Of a stretch of 14,165 bases of DNA, positions 7,315-13,988 are shown one piece after another. Source of the DNA: Roseburia sp. (GTDB lineage: Bacteria > Bacillota > Clostridia > Lachnospirales > Lachnospiraceae); the NCBI GenBank assembly GCA_017626625.1, contig JAGAIK010000104.1, positions 1-14,165 of the forward strand, read 5' to 3'. Under the pieces are notes generated by a model. The model made no database searches, was not told the origin of the DNA, and saw only the letters and a list, made by a program, of their open reading frames with translations. The position numbers and the translations under genes were made by a program. Position 1 is the stretch's first letter. Each line of letters opens with the position of its first letter.

Positions 7315-8661
7315 TCAGCCTACCGTAATCTTTTCCTGAGGCAGTCTTGAACCGTTGGCACGGGCGCCTGCTACTGCGGCGAATACCAGCGTCAGACCGC
7401 CTACCCTGCCTAAATACATCAGTATCATCAATATCACCCTCGACGCATTGCCAAGTCCCGTGGTAATTCCCAGTGTCAGACCCACCGTACCGATGGCTGA
7501 CGCCGACTCAAACATACAGGTAAGAATCGGCAGCCCCTCTAAGCAACTGATGGCAATTCCTCCGGACAGGCACAGCACCAGATACAGGAACAGTATGGTG
7601 GCTGCATATTTCACCGTATCCTCCGCAATCCGCCGTCCGAAGCAGTTCGCATCCTCTTTCCTGCGGAATACCGATATTGCCGTGAGGAAAATCACCGCAA
7701 TGGTGGTGGTCTTTAAACCGCCCGCCGTAGAGCCGGGGGAGCCGCCGATCAGCATAAGGATAATGGTCACCAAAATCCCCGGCTCGCTTAATGCGTTTAA
7801 ATCTATGGTGTTAAAGCCCGCAGTACGGGGCGTCACTGACATAAAAAGCGCACTCCATATTTTTTCTCCGGTGGAAATGCCGTCCCATTTTTCCATGGAA
7901 AAATCATAAAAATAAAAGAACAGCGCCGGAAAAACAATCAGCATTGCCGTCACCACCAATACCACCTTACTCTGCATCCGGTATTTCCGGAAATGCAGTT
8001 TCTTCGTCTTGATATCGCTCCATGTGGTAAAGCCGATGCCTCCCACCACAATAAGCGCCATAATGGTAAGGTTAATGACCGGATTCGCCGCATAGTCCGT
8101 AAGGGAGGAAAACTTTTCCTTTACCCCCATCAGGTCGAATCCTGCGTTACAAAATGCAGAAATGGAATGAAACAGAGAATACCAAATTCCTCTTTTCATT
8201 CCAAATTCTTTCGTAAACACCGGAAGCATCGCCAACGCCCCCAACAGCTCTACAAGTGCAACCATCTTTAAAATGAAACCTGTCATCCGCACAATTCCAC
8301 CCATATACGGCGCCGAAATGGCCTCCTGCATGGTGGTTCTCTGCATAAGTCCGATTTTTCTGCCGGAAATCATGGTAATGGCAATCGTCAGCGTCACCAC
8401 ACCCATCCCCCCGATTTGAATCAAAAGGATAATGATAAACTGTCCAAACCCTGACCAGTAGGTCGCCGTATCCTGTACAATCAGTCCTGTCACACAGGAG
8501 GCGGAGGTGGCGGTAAACAGTGCCTCCAAAAAGGATGCTCCCTGTCCGTCCCTGGTGGAAAACGGGAGCATCAGCAGAAGCGCTCCAAACAGAATCAACA
8601 GCAGAAACCCGATACTGATAATCTGAAAAGTGGAGAGATGTTTCTTTCTTTTTTTCATCAT
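7315..8661 (-). CDS. ktrB: Potassium uptake membrane subunit, KtrB/TrkH family
   Basis: This is the K+-translocating subunit of a Ktr/Trk system in the cytoplasmic membrane. The 448 residues contain the four M1-P-M2 repeats of the superfamily, each with its selectivity-filter element: CVTGL (56-60), CNAGF (171-175), TAGFN (280-284) and GTVGL (391-395). The filter glycine is present in all four. The intramembrane gating stretch GGSPGSTAGGLKT (307-319) and a terminal LGRVGGLT are also seen. The length equals Bacillus-type KtrB. The N-terminus is short and basic (MMKKRKKHLS), with two adjacent ATG codons; 8659-8661 is used here. The ribosome binding site is weak (AAAGG, about 11 bases away). With the single-RCK ktrA behind it, the pair forms a complete KtrAB-like transporter. 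Whether Na+ drives it cannot be read from the sequence. Confidence 0.94.
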   Translation of the reverse strand: MMKKRKKHLSTFQIISIGFLLLILFGALLLMLPFSTRDGQGASFLEALFTATSASCVTGLIVQDTATYWSGFGQFIIILLIQIGGMGVVTLTIAITMISGRKIGLMQRTTMQEAISAPYMGGIVRMTGFILKMVALVELLGALAMLPVFTKEFGMKRGIWYSLFHSISAFCNAGFDLMGVKEKFSSLTDYAANPVINLTIMALIVVGGIGFTTWSDIKTKKLHFRKYRMQSKVVLVVTAMLIVFPALFFYFYDFSMEKWDGISTGEKIWSALFMSVTPRTAGFNTIDLNALSEPGILVTIILMLIGGSPGSTAGGLKTTTIAVIFLTAISVFRRKEDANCFGRRIAEDTVKYAATILFLYLVLCLSGGIAISCLEGLPILTCMFESASAIGTVGLTLGITTGLGNASRVILMILMYLGRVGGLTLVFAAVAGARANGSRLPQEKITVG

Positions 8662-8706
8662 CGCTTTTTATACCTTTTTCTTTTCTATATTCTTTCTGTT
8701 GCTGTC

Positions 8707-8735
8707 ATTCTAGTCTATCTGCCGTCTCATTACAA
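8707..8735 (-). promoter_or_regulatory. Candidate sigma-A promoter for ktrB-ktrA
   Basis: On the minus strand TTGTAA (8735-8730) is followed by 17 bases and TAGAAT (8712-8707), with start codons at 8661/8658. The match is 4/6 and 5/6 to TTGACA/TATAAT with ideal spacing. An 8-bp palindrome TAGCGCTA (8743-8750) lies just upstream of the -35 and might be an operator. No clear terminator for the preceding EAL gene was found here, so readthrough is also possible. Confidence 0.5.
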
Positions 8736-8761
8736 GGCAAAATAGCGCTAAAAAGCAGCCG

Positions 8762-10135
8762 CTAATCTAACAGTTGCTCAAACTCCTCCACCGGCATGGG
8801 CTTATAGTAGAGGAAGCCCTGAGCGCTGCTGCAGCCGCACTGCAGTAAAAAATCCTGCTGCGTCTTTTCCTCCACGCCCTCCGCAATAATCTTCATGTCT
8901 AATTCGTGAAGCATGTCTATCGTATGGCGCACAATACTTTTACTCTTCGCATTCTCAATATCCACGATAAAGCCCCGGTCGATTTTAATCTCATCCACCG
9001 GCTGGTTTTTCAGCATGGTCATGGTGGAGTATCCCGTGCCGAAATCGTCCATGGACAGAGTAAAGCCGTAATTTCTCAGGTATTTCATATTGTCATACAT
9101 TACCTCTTCGTTTTCCAGAAATCCGCTTTCCGTCAGTTCTAGCAGCACATACTCCGTGGGAACCCGGTACTCCTGCGCCAGTTCCACCAAGCATTTCCGG
9201 AAAGTTTTGTCGAACACATGGGAACGGGAGATATTGATGGAAATAGGCACTGCCCGCTTTCCCTCCGACAGCCGTTTCCCGATAAACTGGAATACACGGG
9301 TCCAGATATAAATGTCCACATCAATAATCAGCCCGTTTTTCTCCAACACCGGAAGGAACTGTCCCGGCGGAACTACGCCCCGCTCAGGATGGTGCCACCG
9401 CACCAGCGCTTCCCCGCCTATGATTTCTTTTGTGTTCATATTTATTTTCGGCTGTATATACAAGTGAAGCTGTTCTTCCTCCAGGGCACCCACGATGTCG
9501 TTTTCAATCATTTTATTTAGAAGCATCTGACTGCGCATTTTTTCATCAAAAAAAGCATATTTCGCATAGAATTTGCCCTTGATGGTATTTAGCGCCATCG
9601 TGGCATAATCACGCATCAGACTCACCGACATGGCAGGGCTTTCCGCAACGCAGATGCCGAAGGCGGGAAGCACCTTATAGGGTATCTTATATTCGGAAAT
9701 CCTCTTGTCAATCCGCAGTACGGTGTCCACTAACTCTTCTTCCTTTTCAAAAGGCATCACCAACGCAAAGATATCCGCCCTGAAATGGGACAGCACCACA
9801 TGCTCCCCCATCTGCTCCCGCAGAGCGTCCGCCGTGCACTTTAACAGACCGTCCCCTACATTCCGTCCGCAAAATTCATTGATGGACTTGAAATTTGCAA
9901 AATCTAAAACGATCATAGCAAATTTCAGTTGGGGATTCTCCAGCATTTCCTCTCCCGCCTTATACTGAAATGCCCGCAGATTATACAGGTCCGTCATATA
10001 GGTACGGTTGCTCTCCAGATTATTTTCCGCCATTTTGCGCAGGGAATAAATATAAAGCTCAAAATCCTTCTTATCCATTGACTCCAGGACTGTATCCGCT
10101 GTGCTGCTTCTCACTTTATCTGTTTCTCCACCCAT
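8762..10135 (-). CDS. Degenerate GGDEF plus intact EAL domain protein, probable c-di-GMP phosphodiesterase
   Basis: The 457-residue protein lacks transmembrane segments or a recognisable sensor domain. Residues about 45-200 are a GGDEF fold, but the catalytic loop reads RADIF (119-123) instead of GGDEF/GGEEF, and the metal-binding DxD region has become DFANF (78-82), so cyclase activity is unlikely. Residues about 205-457 are an EAL domain with the hydrolysis set in place: GEALVRWH (EAL at 242-244), NIS (301-303), ELTES (333-337), DDFGTGYS (363-370), KID (384-386), EGVE (419-422) and QGFLYYKPM (439-447). It should therefore hydrolyse c-di-GMP to pGpG, possibly with the GGDEF half as a GTP sensor as known for some hybrid proteins. 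The ATG at 10133-10135 has no strong ribosome binding site, so a start further in (for example codon 20) is possible. Its place near motility genes suggests control of swimming. Confidence 0.92.
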   Translation of the reverse strand: MGGETDKVRSSTADTVLESMDKKDFELYIYSLRKMAENNLESNRTYMTDLYNLRAFQYKAGEEMLENPQLKFAMIVLDFANFKSINEFCGRNVGDGLLKCTADALREQMGEHVVLSHFRADIFALVMPFEKEEELVDTVLRIDKRISEYKIPYKVLPAFGICVAESPAMSVSLMRDYATMALNTIKGKFYAKYAFFDEKMRSQMLLNKMIENDIVGALEEEQLHLYIQPKINMNTKEIIGGEALVRWHHPERGVVPPGQFLPVLEKNGLIIDVDIYIWTRVFQFIGKRLSEGKRAVPISINISRSHVFDKTFRKCLVELAQEYRVPTEYVLLELTESGFLENEEVMYDNMKYLRNYGFTLSMDDFGTGYSTMTMLKNQPVDEIKIDRGFIVDIENAKSKSIVRHTIDMLHELDMKIIAEGVEEKTQQDFLLQCGCSSAQGFLYYKPMPVEEFEQLLD

Positions 10136-10210
10136 ACTATCACACTTTCTGCCCAGGTTGTTTCCGGGTTTTATCCGCTGTGCCGGGCAATCTTGTCTGC
10201 ATTTTTCAAT

Positions 10211-10219
10211 ATTATAGCA
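10211..10219 (-). promoter_or_regulatory. Extended -10 promoter candidate for the EAL gene
   Basis: The minus strand reads TGCTATAAT here (TGC at 10219-10217, TATAAT at 10216-10211), an exact extended -10 motif. No good -35 is seen at 17 bases, which extended -10 promoters do not require. It would start transcription about 65-70 bases before the ATG at 10135, making the EAL gene a separate transcription unit from the CNNM gene. Confidence 0.5.
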
Positions 10220-10272
10220 TTATTTTCCCATTTTTCCTAGCAACAAAACGGCACTTTCCGTATTTTCTTCTT

Positions 10273-11589
10273 TCAGGCGGAAACCGCTAACCGGACGATT
10301 GCAGTCTCCACCTGGTGGTCCCTGATTTCCGTCACCTGAATGCAAAGCCCCGACGCCTCCATCTCCAAATCAGAGCCGTCTTCCGGTATGGTTCCGAGGG
10401 TATCAAAAATCAAGCCGTTAAAGGTTTCATACTCCTCGCAGGGCAGCGGCACCCCTAAGGCTTTCTGTACCTCGTCAATCGGTGCGCTGCCGTGGATTTT
10501 CCAGATTCCCTCCTCCACAGCCTCGATGAAGTTTTCCTCCTCTTTTCCCGCCGTGCCGTCACACAATTCACCCACCAACTGCTCCACTAAGTCGTTTAAG
10601 GTGACAATACCGCTCATTCCGCCGTATTCATCTAAGACAACTGCCATGGTCTGGTTGGCATTTCTCATGTTTTTGAAAAGGACATCCGCCTTCACGCTGT
10701 CTGGCACAAAATAGGCAGGAACTACCGCCTGTTCCATGACTGCTTCCCTGGTTTTATCTTCGATGCGGAAGTATTCCTCTGCATGGAGGATTCCCACGAT
10801 TTTGTCCGCCGAATCATCACAAACCGGGTATCTGCTATGTCTGCTATGTAAAATCTCCTCCTGCCAGGTTTCCATGGAATCCTGCAAATCCAGCATGACA
10901 ATATCCGTCCGGTGGGTAGCAATTTCATCTGCGGACAGGTCGTCAAACTCAAAGACATTCTTGATAAATTCCTTTTCCTCGTCATCTATGGTGCCTTTCT
11001 CGCTGCCTGCGTCCACCATCATGCAGATTTCTTCCTCTCCCACCTGTTCCTCCTGGGCGCCGGGTTCTATTCCTATCAGCCGGAGCACGCCGTTGGTGGA
11101 AACGGTCAGAAGCCAGACTAACGGAGTGAAAATTTTTGCTATGGCGCTGATTAAGCCCGACATTCCAAGCGCCATGGCCTCGGTTTTTCTCATGGCTATC
11201 TGCTTCGGCACAAGCTCACCGAAAATCAGCGTAAAATAAGATAAAATAATGGTAATGAAAATCACGGAAACCGTACTTAAGGTTTTTTCCGGGACAGGCA
11301 CTCCAAGCCCCAAAAGCCCTTCCACAATGACATCGGAAAAGTTTTCCGCCGCAAAGGCGCTTCCCAAAAATCCCGACAGGGTGATGGCAACCTGAATCGT
11401 TGCCAAAAACCTCGCCGGCTCCTCTGTCAGGCGGGCAAGGCGTATGGCGCGCTTATCCCCCTCATTCGCCAGCTTTGCCAGCTTGTTCTCATTCATAGAG
11501 ATAACTGCAATTTCTGCGCAGGCAAACACCGCATTTAAAAAGATTAATACAACCTGTAACAATATCATTAAAATAATTGAATTTTCCAT
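10273..11589 (-). CDS. CNNM/CorC-HlyC family membrane transporter-like protein (probable Mg2+ efflux type)
   Basis: The 438-residue protein has the three-part architecture of this family. First is a CNNM (DUF21) membrane domain at about 1-185 with several hydrophobic helices and the GELVPKQIA signature (124-132). Second is a CBS pair at about 200-345 (RYPVCDD, then VLDEYGGMSGIVT at 318-330). Third is a CorC_HlyC domain at about 350-436. Members such as MpfA/YhdP of Firmicutes confer Mg2+ tolerance, probably by Mg2+/Na+ exchange; older annotations call them hemolysins. The Mg2+ role here is inferred from the family. The ATG at 11587-11589 has GGAGG seven bases upstream, but that site can be paired with an anti-Shine-Dalgarno sequence in a long leader hairpin. 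It has its own promoter and a roughly 225-nt leader. The 4-bp hairpin at 10248-10261 after the stop is at best a weak terminator. Confidence 0.92.
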   Translation of the reverse strand: MENSIILMILLQVVLIFLNAVFACAEIAVISMNENKLAKLANEGDKRAIRLARLTEEPARFLATIQVAITLSGFLGSAFAAENFSDVIVEGLLGLGVPVPEKTLSTVSVIFITIILSYFTLIFGELVPKQIAMRKTEAMALGMSGLISAIAKIFTPLVWLLTVSTNGVLRLIGIEPGAQEEQVGEEEICMMVDAGSEKGTIDDEEKEFIKNVFEFDDLSADEIATHRTDIVMLDLQDSMETWQEEILHSRHSRYPVCDDSADKIVGILHAEEYFRIEDKTREAVMEQAVVPAYFVPDSVKADVLFKNMRNANQTMAVVLDEYGGMSGIVTLNDLVEQLVGELCDGTAGKEEENFIEAVEEGIWKIHGSAPIDEVQKALGVPLPCEEYETFNGLIFDTLGTIPEDGSDLEMEASGLCIQVTEIRDHQVETAIVRLAVSA

Positions 11590-11595
11590 CTTGTT

Positions 11596-11710
11596 TCCTC
11601 CAAAAATATATCATAGCTGTTTCTTAAAATGCAAAAGGACAAAGCCTGTTTCTCACTCGCGCAAGTACAGGCTTCGCCCTATCCATTTTAATCTATGATA
11701 TAACGGAGGA
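11596..11710 (-). promoter_or_regulatory. Long ribosome-site-sequestering hairpin in the CNNM gene leader
   Basis: In the minus-strand RNA three nested perfect blocks pair: UAUAUCAUAG (11702-11693) with CUAUGAUAUA (11616-11607), UUAAAAUG (11691-11684) with CAUUUUAA (11631-11624), and the 14-base block 11680-11667 with 11649-11636. The loop is 17 nt (11650-11666). The 14-bp block contains two G-U pairs that would be A-C mismatches in the plus-strand RNA, so the structure favours the CNNM transcript. At the base, UCCUCC (11710-11705) can pair with GGAGGA (11601-11596), the ribosome binding site of the CNNM gene, across a small internal loop (GU opposite five Us). The five Us after the stem could also allow some transcription termination. 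I recognise no known riboswitch class in it. Confidence 0.75.
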
Positions 11711-11742
11711 TTGGTATCACTTTCACTGTCGCCTTCGTCCAT
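11653..11742 (-). CDS. Candidate 29-residue leader peptide upstream of the CNNM gene
   Basis: An ATG (11742-11740) opens a 29-codon frame ending TGA at 11655-11653, inside the hairpin loop. The peptide starts MDEGDSESDTNPP, with five acidic residues among the first nine and then Pro-Pro at positions 12-13, followed by a basic part (YHRLKWIGR). The frame covers the entire 5' arm of the leader hairpin, and the Pro-Pro codons CCT CCG are the anti-Shine-Dalgarno segment. Acidic or proline-rich N-termini are known to destabilise translating ribosomes at low Mg2+ (MgtL of Salmonella, E. coli work on intrinsic ribosome destabilisation). The weak point is initiation: the only good ribosome binding site, AAAGGAG (11764-11758), is 15 bases from the ATG, longer than ideal. 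Other short frames overlap. Coding status is unproven. Confidence 0.35.
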   Translation of the reverse strand: MDEGDSESDTNPPLYHRLKWIGRSLYLRE

Positions 11743-11833
11743 AATGAATCGTTTTTTCTCCTTTCCACTGCATATGTCCTGTCCCGTTATCCCCGGTCAG
11801 GACACTGATTTCATGGGATTATTATAACGGAGG
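11699..11833. repeat. 11-bp direct repeat TATAACGGAGG, two copies
   Basis: The plus strand carries TATAACGGAGG at 11699-11709 and again at 11823-11833, 124 bases apart. The first copy spans the base of the leader hairpin and the anti-Shine-Dalgarno segment; the second overlaps the -10 and spacer of the CNNM promoter. On the minus strand they read CCTCCGTTATA. They could be a repeated regulator site or coincidence. Confidence 0.4.
11775..11804 (-). promoter_or_regulatory. Promoter-proximal hairpin in the CNNM gene leader
   Basis: TGTCCTG (11775-11781) and CAGGACA (11798-11804) make a 7-bp stem, with an additional CCG/CGG pairing inside the loop. In the minus-strand transcript it would fall about 10 bases after the predicted transcription start, as the first structured element of the leader. 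It may be part of a larger ligand- or protein-sensing fold or simply protect the 5' end. Confidence 0.45.
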
Positions 11834-11849
11834 CGTTAAAAATGCACAA
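11821..11849 (-). promoter_or_regulatory. Sigma-A promoter for the CNNM gene
   Basis: On the minus strand a perfect TATAAT (11826-11821) is preceded at exactly 17 bases by TTGTGC (11849-11844), a 3/6 match to TTGACA. Transcription would begin near 11814, leaving a leader of about 225 nt before the ATG at 11589. Such a long leader fits the structured elements found in it. Confidence 0.6.
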
Positions 11850-11924
11850 GAGGGGAACCCGCTAAGATTCCGCTTGGATTGTATCTGTAAAAATACCGTT
11901 CCGTTTTGTATATAAACAGGTACA

Positions 11925-11952
11925 TTGCTGACACAATAACTTTACTTATGTT
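11925..11952 (+). promoter_or_regulatory. Candidate promoter for the GltD-like oxidoreductase gene
   Basis: TTGCTG (11925-11930), a 16-base spacer and TATGTT (11947-11952) form a plausible but weak sigma-A promoter (4/6 in each box), about 85 bases before the ATG at 12039. The region 11866-12038 otherwise holds a small imperfect hairpin (11968-12003, TTGCCG...CGGCAG) and the ribosome binding site GGGAGGA (12024-12030). I see no gene in it. Confidence 0.3.
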
Positions 11953-12038
11953 AAACTACTGGTAAATTGCCGTTTCGCAGAACTTTTGTCTGTGTCCGGC
12001 AGCATTTTCTTATTCTGTATTGAGGGAGGAACTAAATT

Positions 12039-13259
12039 ATGGCATTACATGTGATGGACGAGGCAAACCGCTGCCTGAACTGCAAGCAGCCCCAGTGTCA
12101 GAAGGGCTGTCCCATCAACACCCCGATTCCGGAGGTTATCCGGCTGTTAAAGGACAACCGTTTAGACGACGCCGGGCGGATGCTCTTTGAAAACAACCCG
12201 CTGACCACGGTCTGCAGTCTGGTGTGCAACCACGAAAACCAGTGCGAGGGACACTGTGTGCTGGGCAGAAAGGGAGCGCCCGTCCACTTTTCAACCATTG
12301 AAAACTACATTTCCACCACCTACGCAAACAAAATGACCAACGGTCCTGCGCCCTCTAACGGCATAAAGGCAGCCATCATCGGCTCCGGTCCGGCAGGGCT
12401 TACCATCGCCATTCTTCTCGCCCGCTACGGCTATGACGTGACAATTTTTGAGGGCAAGGACCAAATCGGCGGGGTACTCCGCTACGGCATACCGGAATTT
12501 CGTCTGCCAAAGTCCGTGTTAGACGACATCAAGTACCGCCATTTAGACTTAAAGGGCATTAAATTCCGCCCCAACACCCATATCGGCAGCGCCATCGGCA
12601 TCGACGATTTGTTCCGCGACGGCTACAAAGCTATTTTCGTGGGAACCGGAGTCTGGAAGCCCAACGCCCTGCACATCAAGGGGGAAACCTTGGGACATGT
12701 ACATTTCGGCATCAACTACCTGAATAACCCGGACAGCTATTCCTTAGGGGAGCGGGTCATTGTCATCGGCGCCGGAAACGCCGCCATGGATGTGGCAAGA
12801 ACCGCTATCCGCAAGGGCGTCCGCTACCTGACCTGCTTTTCCATCACGAAAAAGGTTGCCGCCAGCCAGCATGAATTCAGCTATGCCAAGTTAGAGGGGG
12901 TTCAGTTTGAATACAACAAGGCTCCTGTGGAAATCACGGACGAGGGTGTTATTTTTAAAGATATTATCGAGGAGGAGGACGGCACTTTCCGGGATGTTCC
13001 GGATTCGCAGCAGCTCTATCCGGCGGACAGCATCATTATCTCCATCAGCCAGGGACCCCAGAACCGTATCGTAGACACCACTACGGGGCTGACCGCCAAC
13101 GAGCGTGGGCTTCTGATAGCGGATGAGACAGGGCACACCAGCCGTCCCGGCGTCTTTGCTTCCGGCGACGTGGTAAACGGCGCACGCACGGTGGTGGAAG
13201 CGGTGGCGCACAGCAAGATTGTGGCGGAATCCATGCACGAATATATGCAGAATCAATAA
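12039..13259 (+). CDS. Stand-alone GltD-like Fe-S/FAD NAD(P)-dependent oxidoreductase
   Basis: The 406-residue protein resembles the glutamate synthase small subunit and related dihydropyrimidine dehydrogenase-type modules. An N-terminal Fer4_20 domain carries eight cysteines in two groups: C12, C15, C20, C24 and C59, C63, C69, C73, able to hold two [4Fe-4S] clusters. Then comes an FAD-binding Rossmann motif GSGPAGL (115-121) with GGVLRYGIPEFRLP (144-157), an NAD(P)H-binding motif GAGNAAMDVAR (244-254), and a C-terminal FAD-contact segment SGDVVNGARTVVEAV. It transfers electrons from NAD(P)H through FAD to the clusters. It is about 60-70 residues shorter than typical GltD, and no gltB lies next to it in the window, so glutamate synthesis is not assured; the partner is unknown. 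The ATG at 12039 has GGAGG nine bases upstream. It is the only plus-strand gene here, and its 3' end overlaps the convergent response regulator gene. Confidence 0.9.
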   Translation: MALHVMDEANRCLNCKQPQCQKGCPINTPIPEVIRLLKDNRLDDAGRMLFENNPLTTVCSLVCNHENQCEGHCVLGRKGAPVHFSTIENYISTTYANKMTNGPAPSNGIKAAIIGSGPAGLTIAILLARYGYDVTIFEGKDQIGGVLRYGIPEFRLPKSVLDDIKYRHLDLKGIKFRPNTHIGSAIGIDDLFRDGYKAIFVGTGVWKPNALHIKGETLGHVHFGINYLNNPDSYSLGERVIVIGAGNAAMDVARTAIRKGVRYLTCFSITKKVAASQHEFSYAKLEGVQFEYNKAPVEITDEGVIFKDIIEEEDGTFRDVPDSQQLYPADSIIISISQGPQNRIVDTTTGLTANERGLLIADETGHTSRPGVFASGDVVNGARTVVEAVAHSKIVAESMHEYMQNQ

Positions 13260-13963
13260 TCCTTTGTATCAAATTTCATATATGCCAACTGGAACGCCTT
13301 CCATCTTCTGCGGGAAACCGGGATTTTCTTTCCGTTTGCAAGGGTTATGGTCTGGTGTTCCAGTTTTGCCACATGCGCCAGATTTACAAGATATTTGCTG
13401 TGACAGCGGAAAAACACCGTCTCCGGCAATCGTTTTTCCCACTGCAGCAGACTTTCCTCGCAGCAGTACATATTGGTTCCTGTCCATAGCTCGCTCCCGC
13501 CGGACTGGGCGGAAAGGTAGCAGATATCCTTAAGCAGTATTTTGTGGGGAATGCCGCGCCTCATCAGGGAAATGCTTTCCGTAAGCCGCAGCTCCTCCAT
13601 GCCGGCAGTCAGATACTCAAACAATTCTTTTTCTTCCACAGGCTTCGTCATAAAGCGGAAAGCTCTCGCTTCAAATCCTTCCTTATACCGGTTTTCATAG
13701 GCAGTAAGAATAATGAACAGTATATGGGGAAAATACTGATTTATCTTTTTCAGCCAGTAAATCCCGTCCTCTGCTGCCTCCGGAAATTCAAGGTCCATAA
13801 AAATAAGGTCCACCGTCTCTTCCTGCAAATAAGAAAACAAATCGGAAGGCTTTGAAAAATAGCATAAATCACTCTGCAGCCGCCGGGTTTCATCAAATTT
13901 TTTTATGAACCCGCCAAACTCCTCCCAAATGCTTTTCTGGTCATCACACAATGCAATTTTCAT
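13253..13963 (-). CDS. LytTR-family response regulator
   Basis: This 236-residue cytoplasmic protein is a DNA-binding response regulator of the LytR/AlgR type. The receiver domain (1-120) has the acidic pair D7 D8, phosphoacceptor D57 in FMDLEFP, T87 and K107 (MTKP), the full conserved set. The LytTR domain (about 130-230) shows the usual FRCHSKYLVNLAHVAKLE and KKIPVSRRRWKAF strands that contact DNA. The ATG at 13961-13963 has AAAGGAG six bases upstream. The gene is 25 bases downstream of the sensor kinase end, so the two are cotranscribed, kinase first. Its last 7 bases overlap the end of the convergent oxidoreductase gene. Members of this family often control peptide-signalled, bacteriocin or cell-surface genes; the target here is unknown. 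Confidence 0.93.
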   Translation of the reverse strand: MKIALCDDQKSIWEEFGGFIKKFDETRRLQSDLCYFSKPSDLFSYLQEETVDLIFMDLEFPEAAEDGIYWLKKINQYFPHILFIILTAYENRYKEGFEARAFRFMTKPVEEKELFEYLTAGMEELRLTESISLMRRGIPHKILLKDICYLSAQSGGSELWTGTNMYCCEESLLQWEKRLPETVFFRCHSKYLVNLAHVAKLEHQTITLANGKKIPVSRRRWKAFQLAYMKFDTKDY

Positions 13964-13988
13964 GTCTCTCTCCTTTGTGCCATATGCT

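Noticed and set aside
7355..7909. 184-codon open frame on the plus strand opposite ktrB
   Set aside because: It is fully antisense to a gene with all four K+-filter motifs, has no recognisable domain and is explained as a shadow of the real reading frame.
10248..10261. Small hairpin ACGG/CCGT followed by TTTTGTT after the CNNM stop codon
   Set aside because: Only four base pairs with a short T tail; too weak to call an intrinsic terminator.
10736..11239. 167-codon plus-strand frame opposite the CNNM gene
   Set aside because: Ser-rich, low-complexity translation with no motif; lies wholly inside the CBS/CNNM coding region on the other strand.
11607..11702. Miniature inverted-repeat transposable element
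   Set aside because: No target-site duplication is visible, the strand asymmetry of wobble pairs favours an RNA role, and the repeat lines up with a ribosome binding site; a genome-wide copy count could still revive this idea.
11590..11830. Known Mg2+ (M-box) or Mn2+ (yybP-ykoY) riboswitch upstream of the CNNM gene
   Set aside because: The conserved core strings of these classes as I know them are not present by eye; a covariance-model search would settle it.
11842..11865. Seven-codon plus-strand frame MHKRGTR with GGAGG eight bases upstream
   Set aside because: The ribosome site is good, but no plus-strand promoter is visible upstream of it and the GGAGG overlaps the minus-strand promoter spacer; most likely coincidence.
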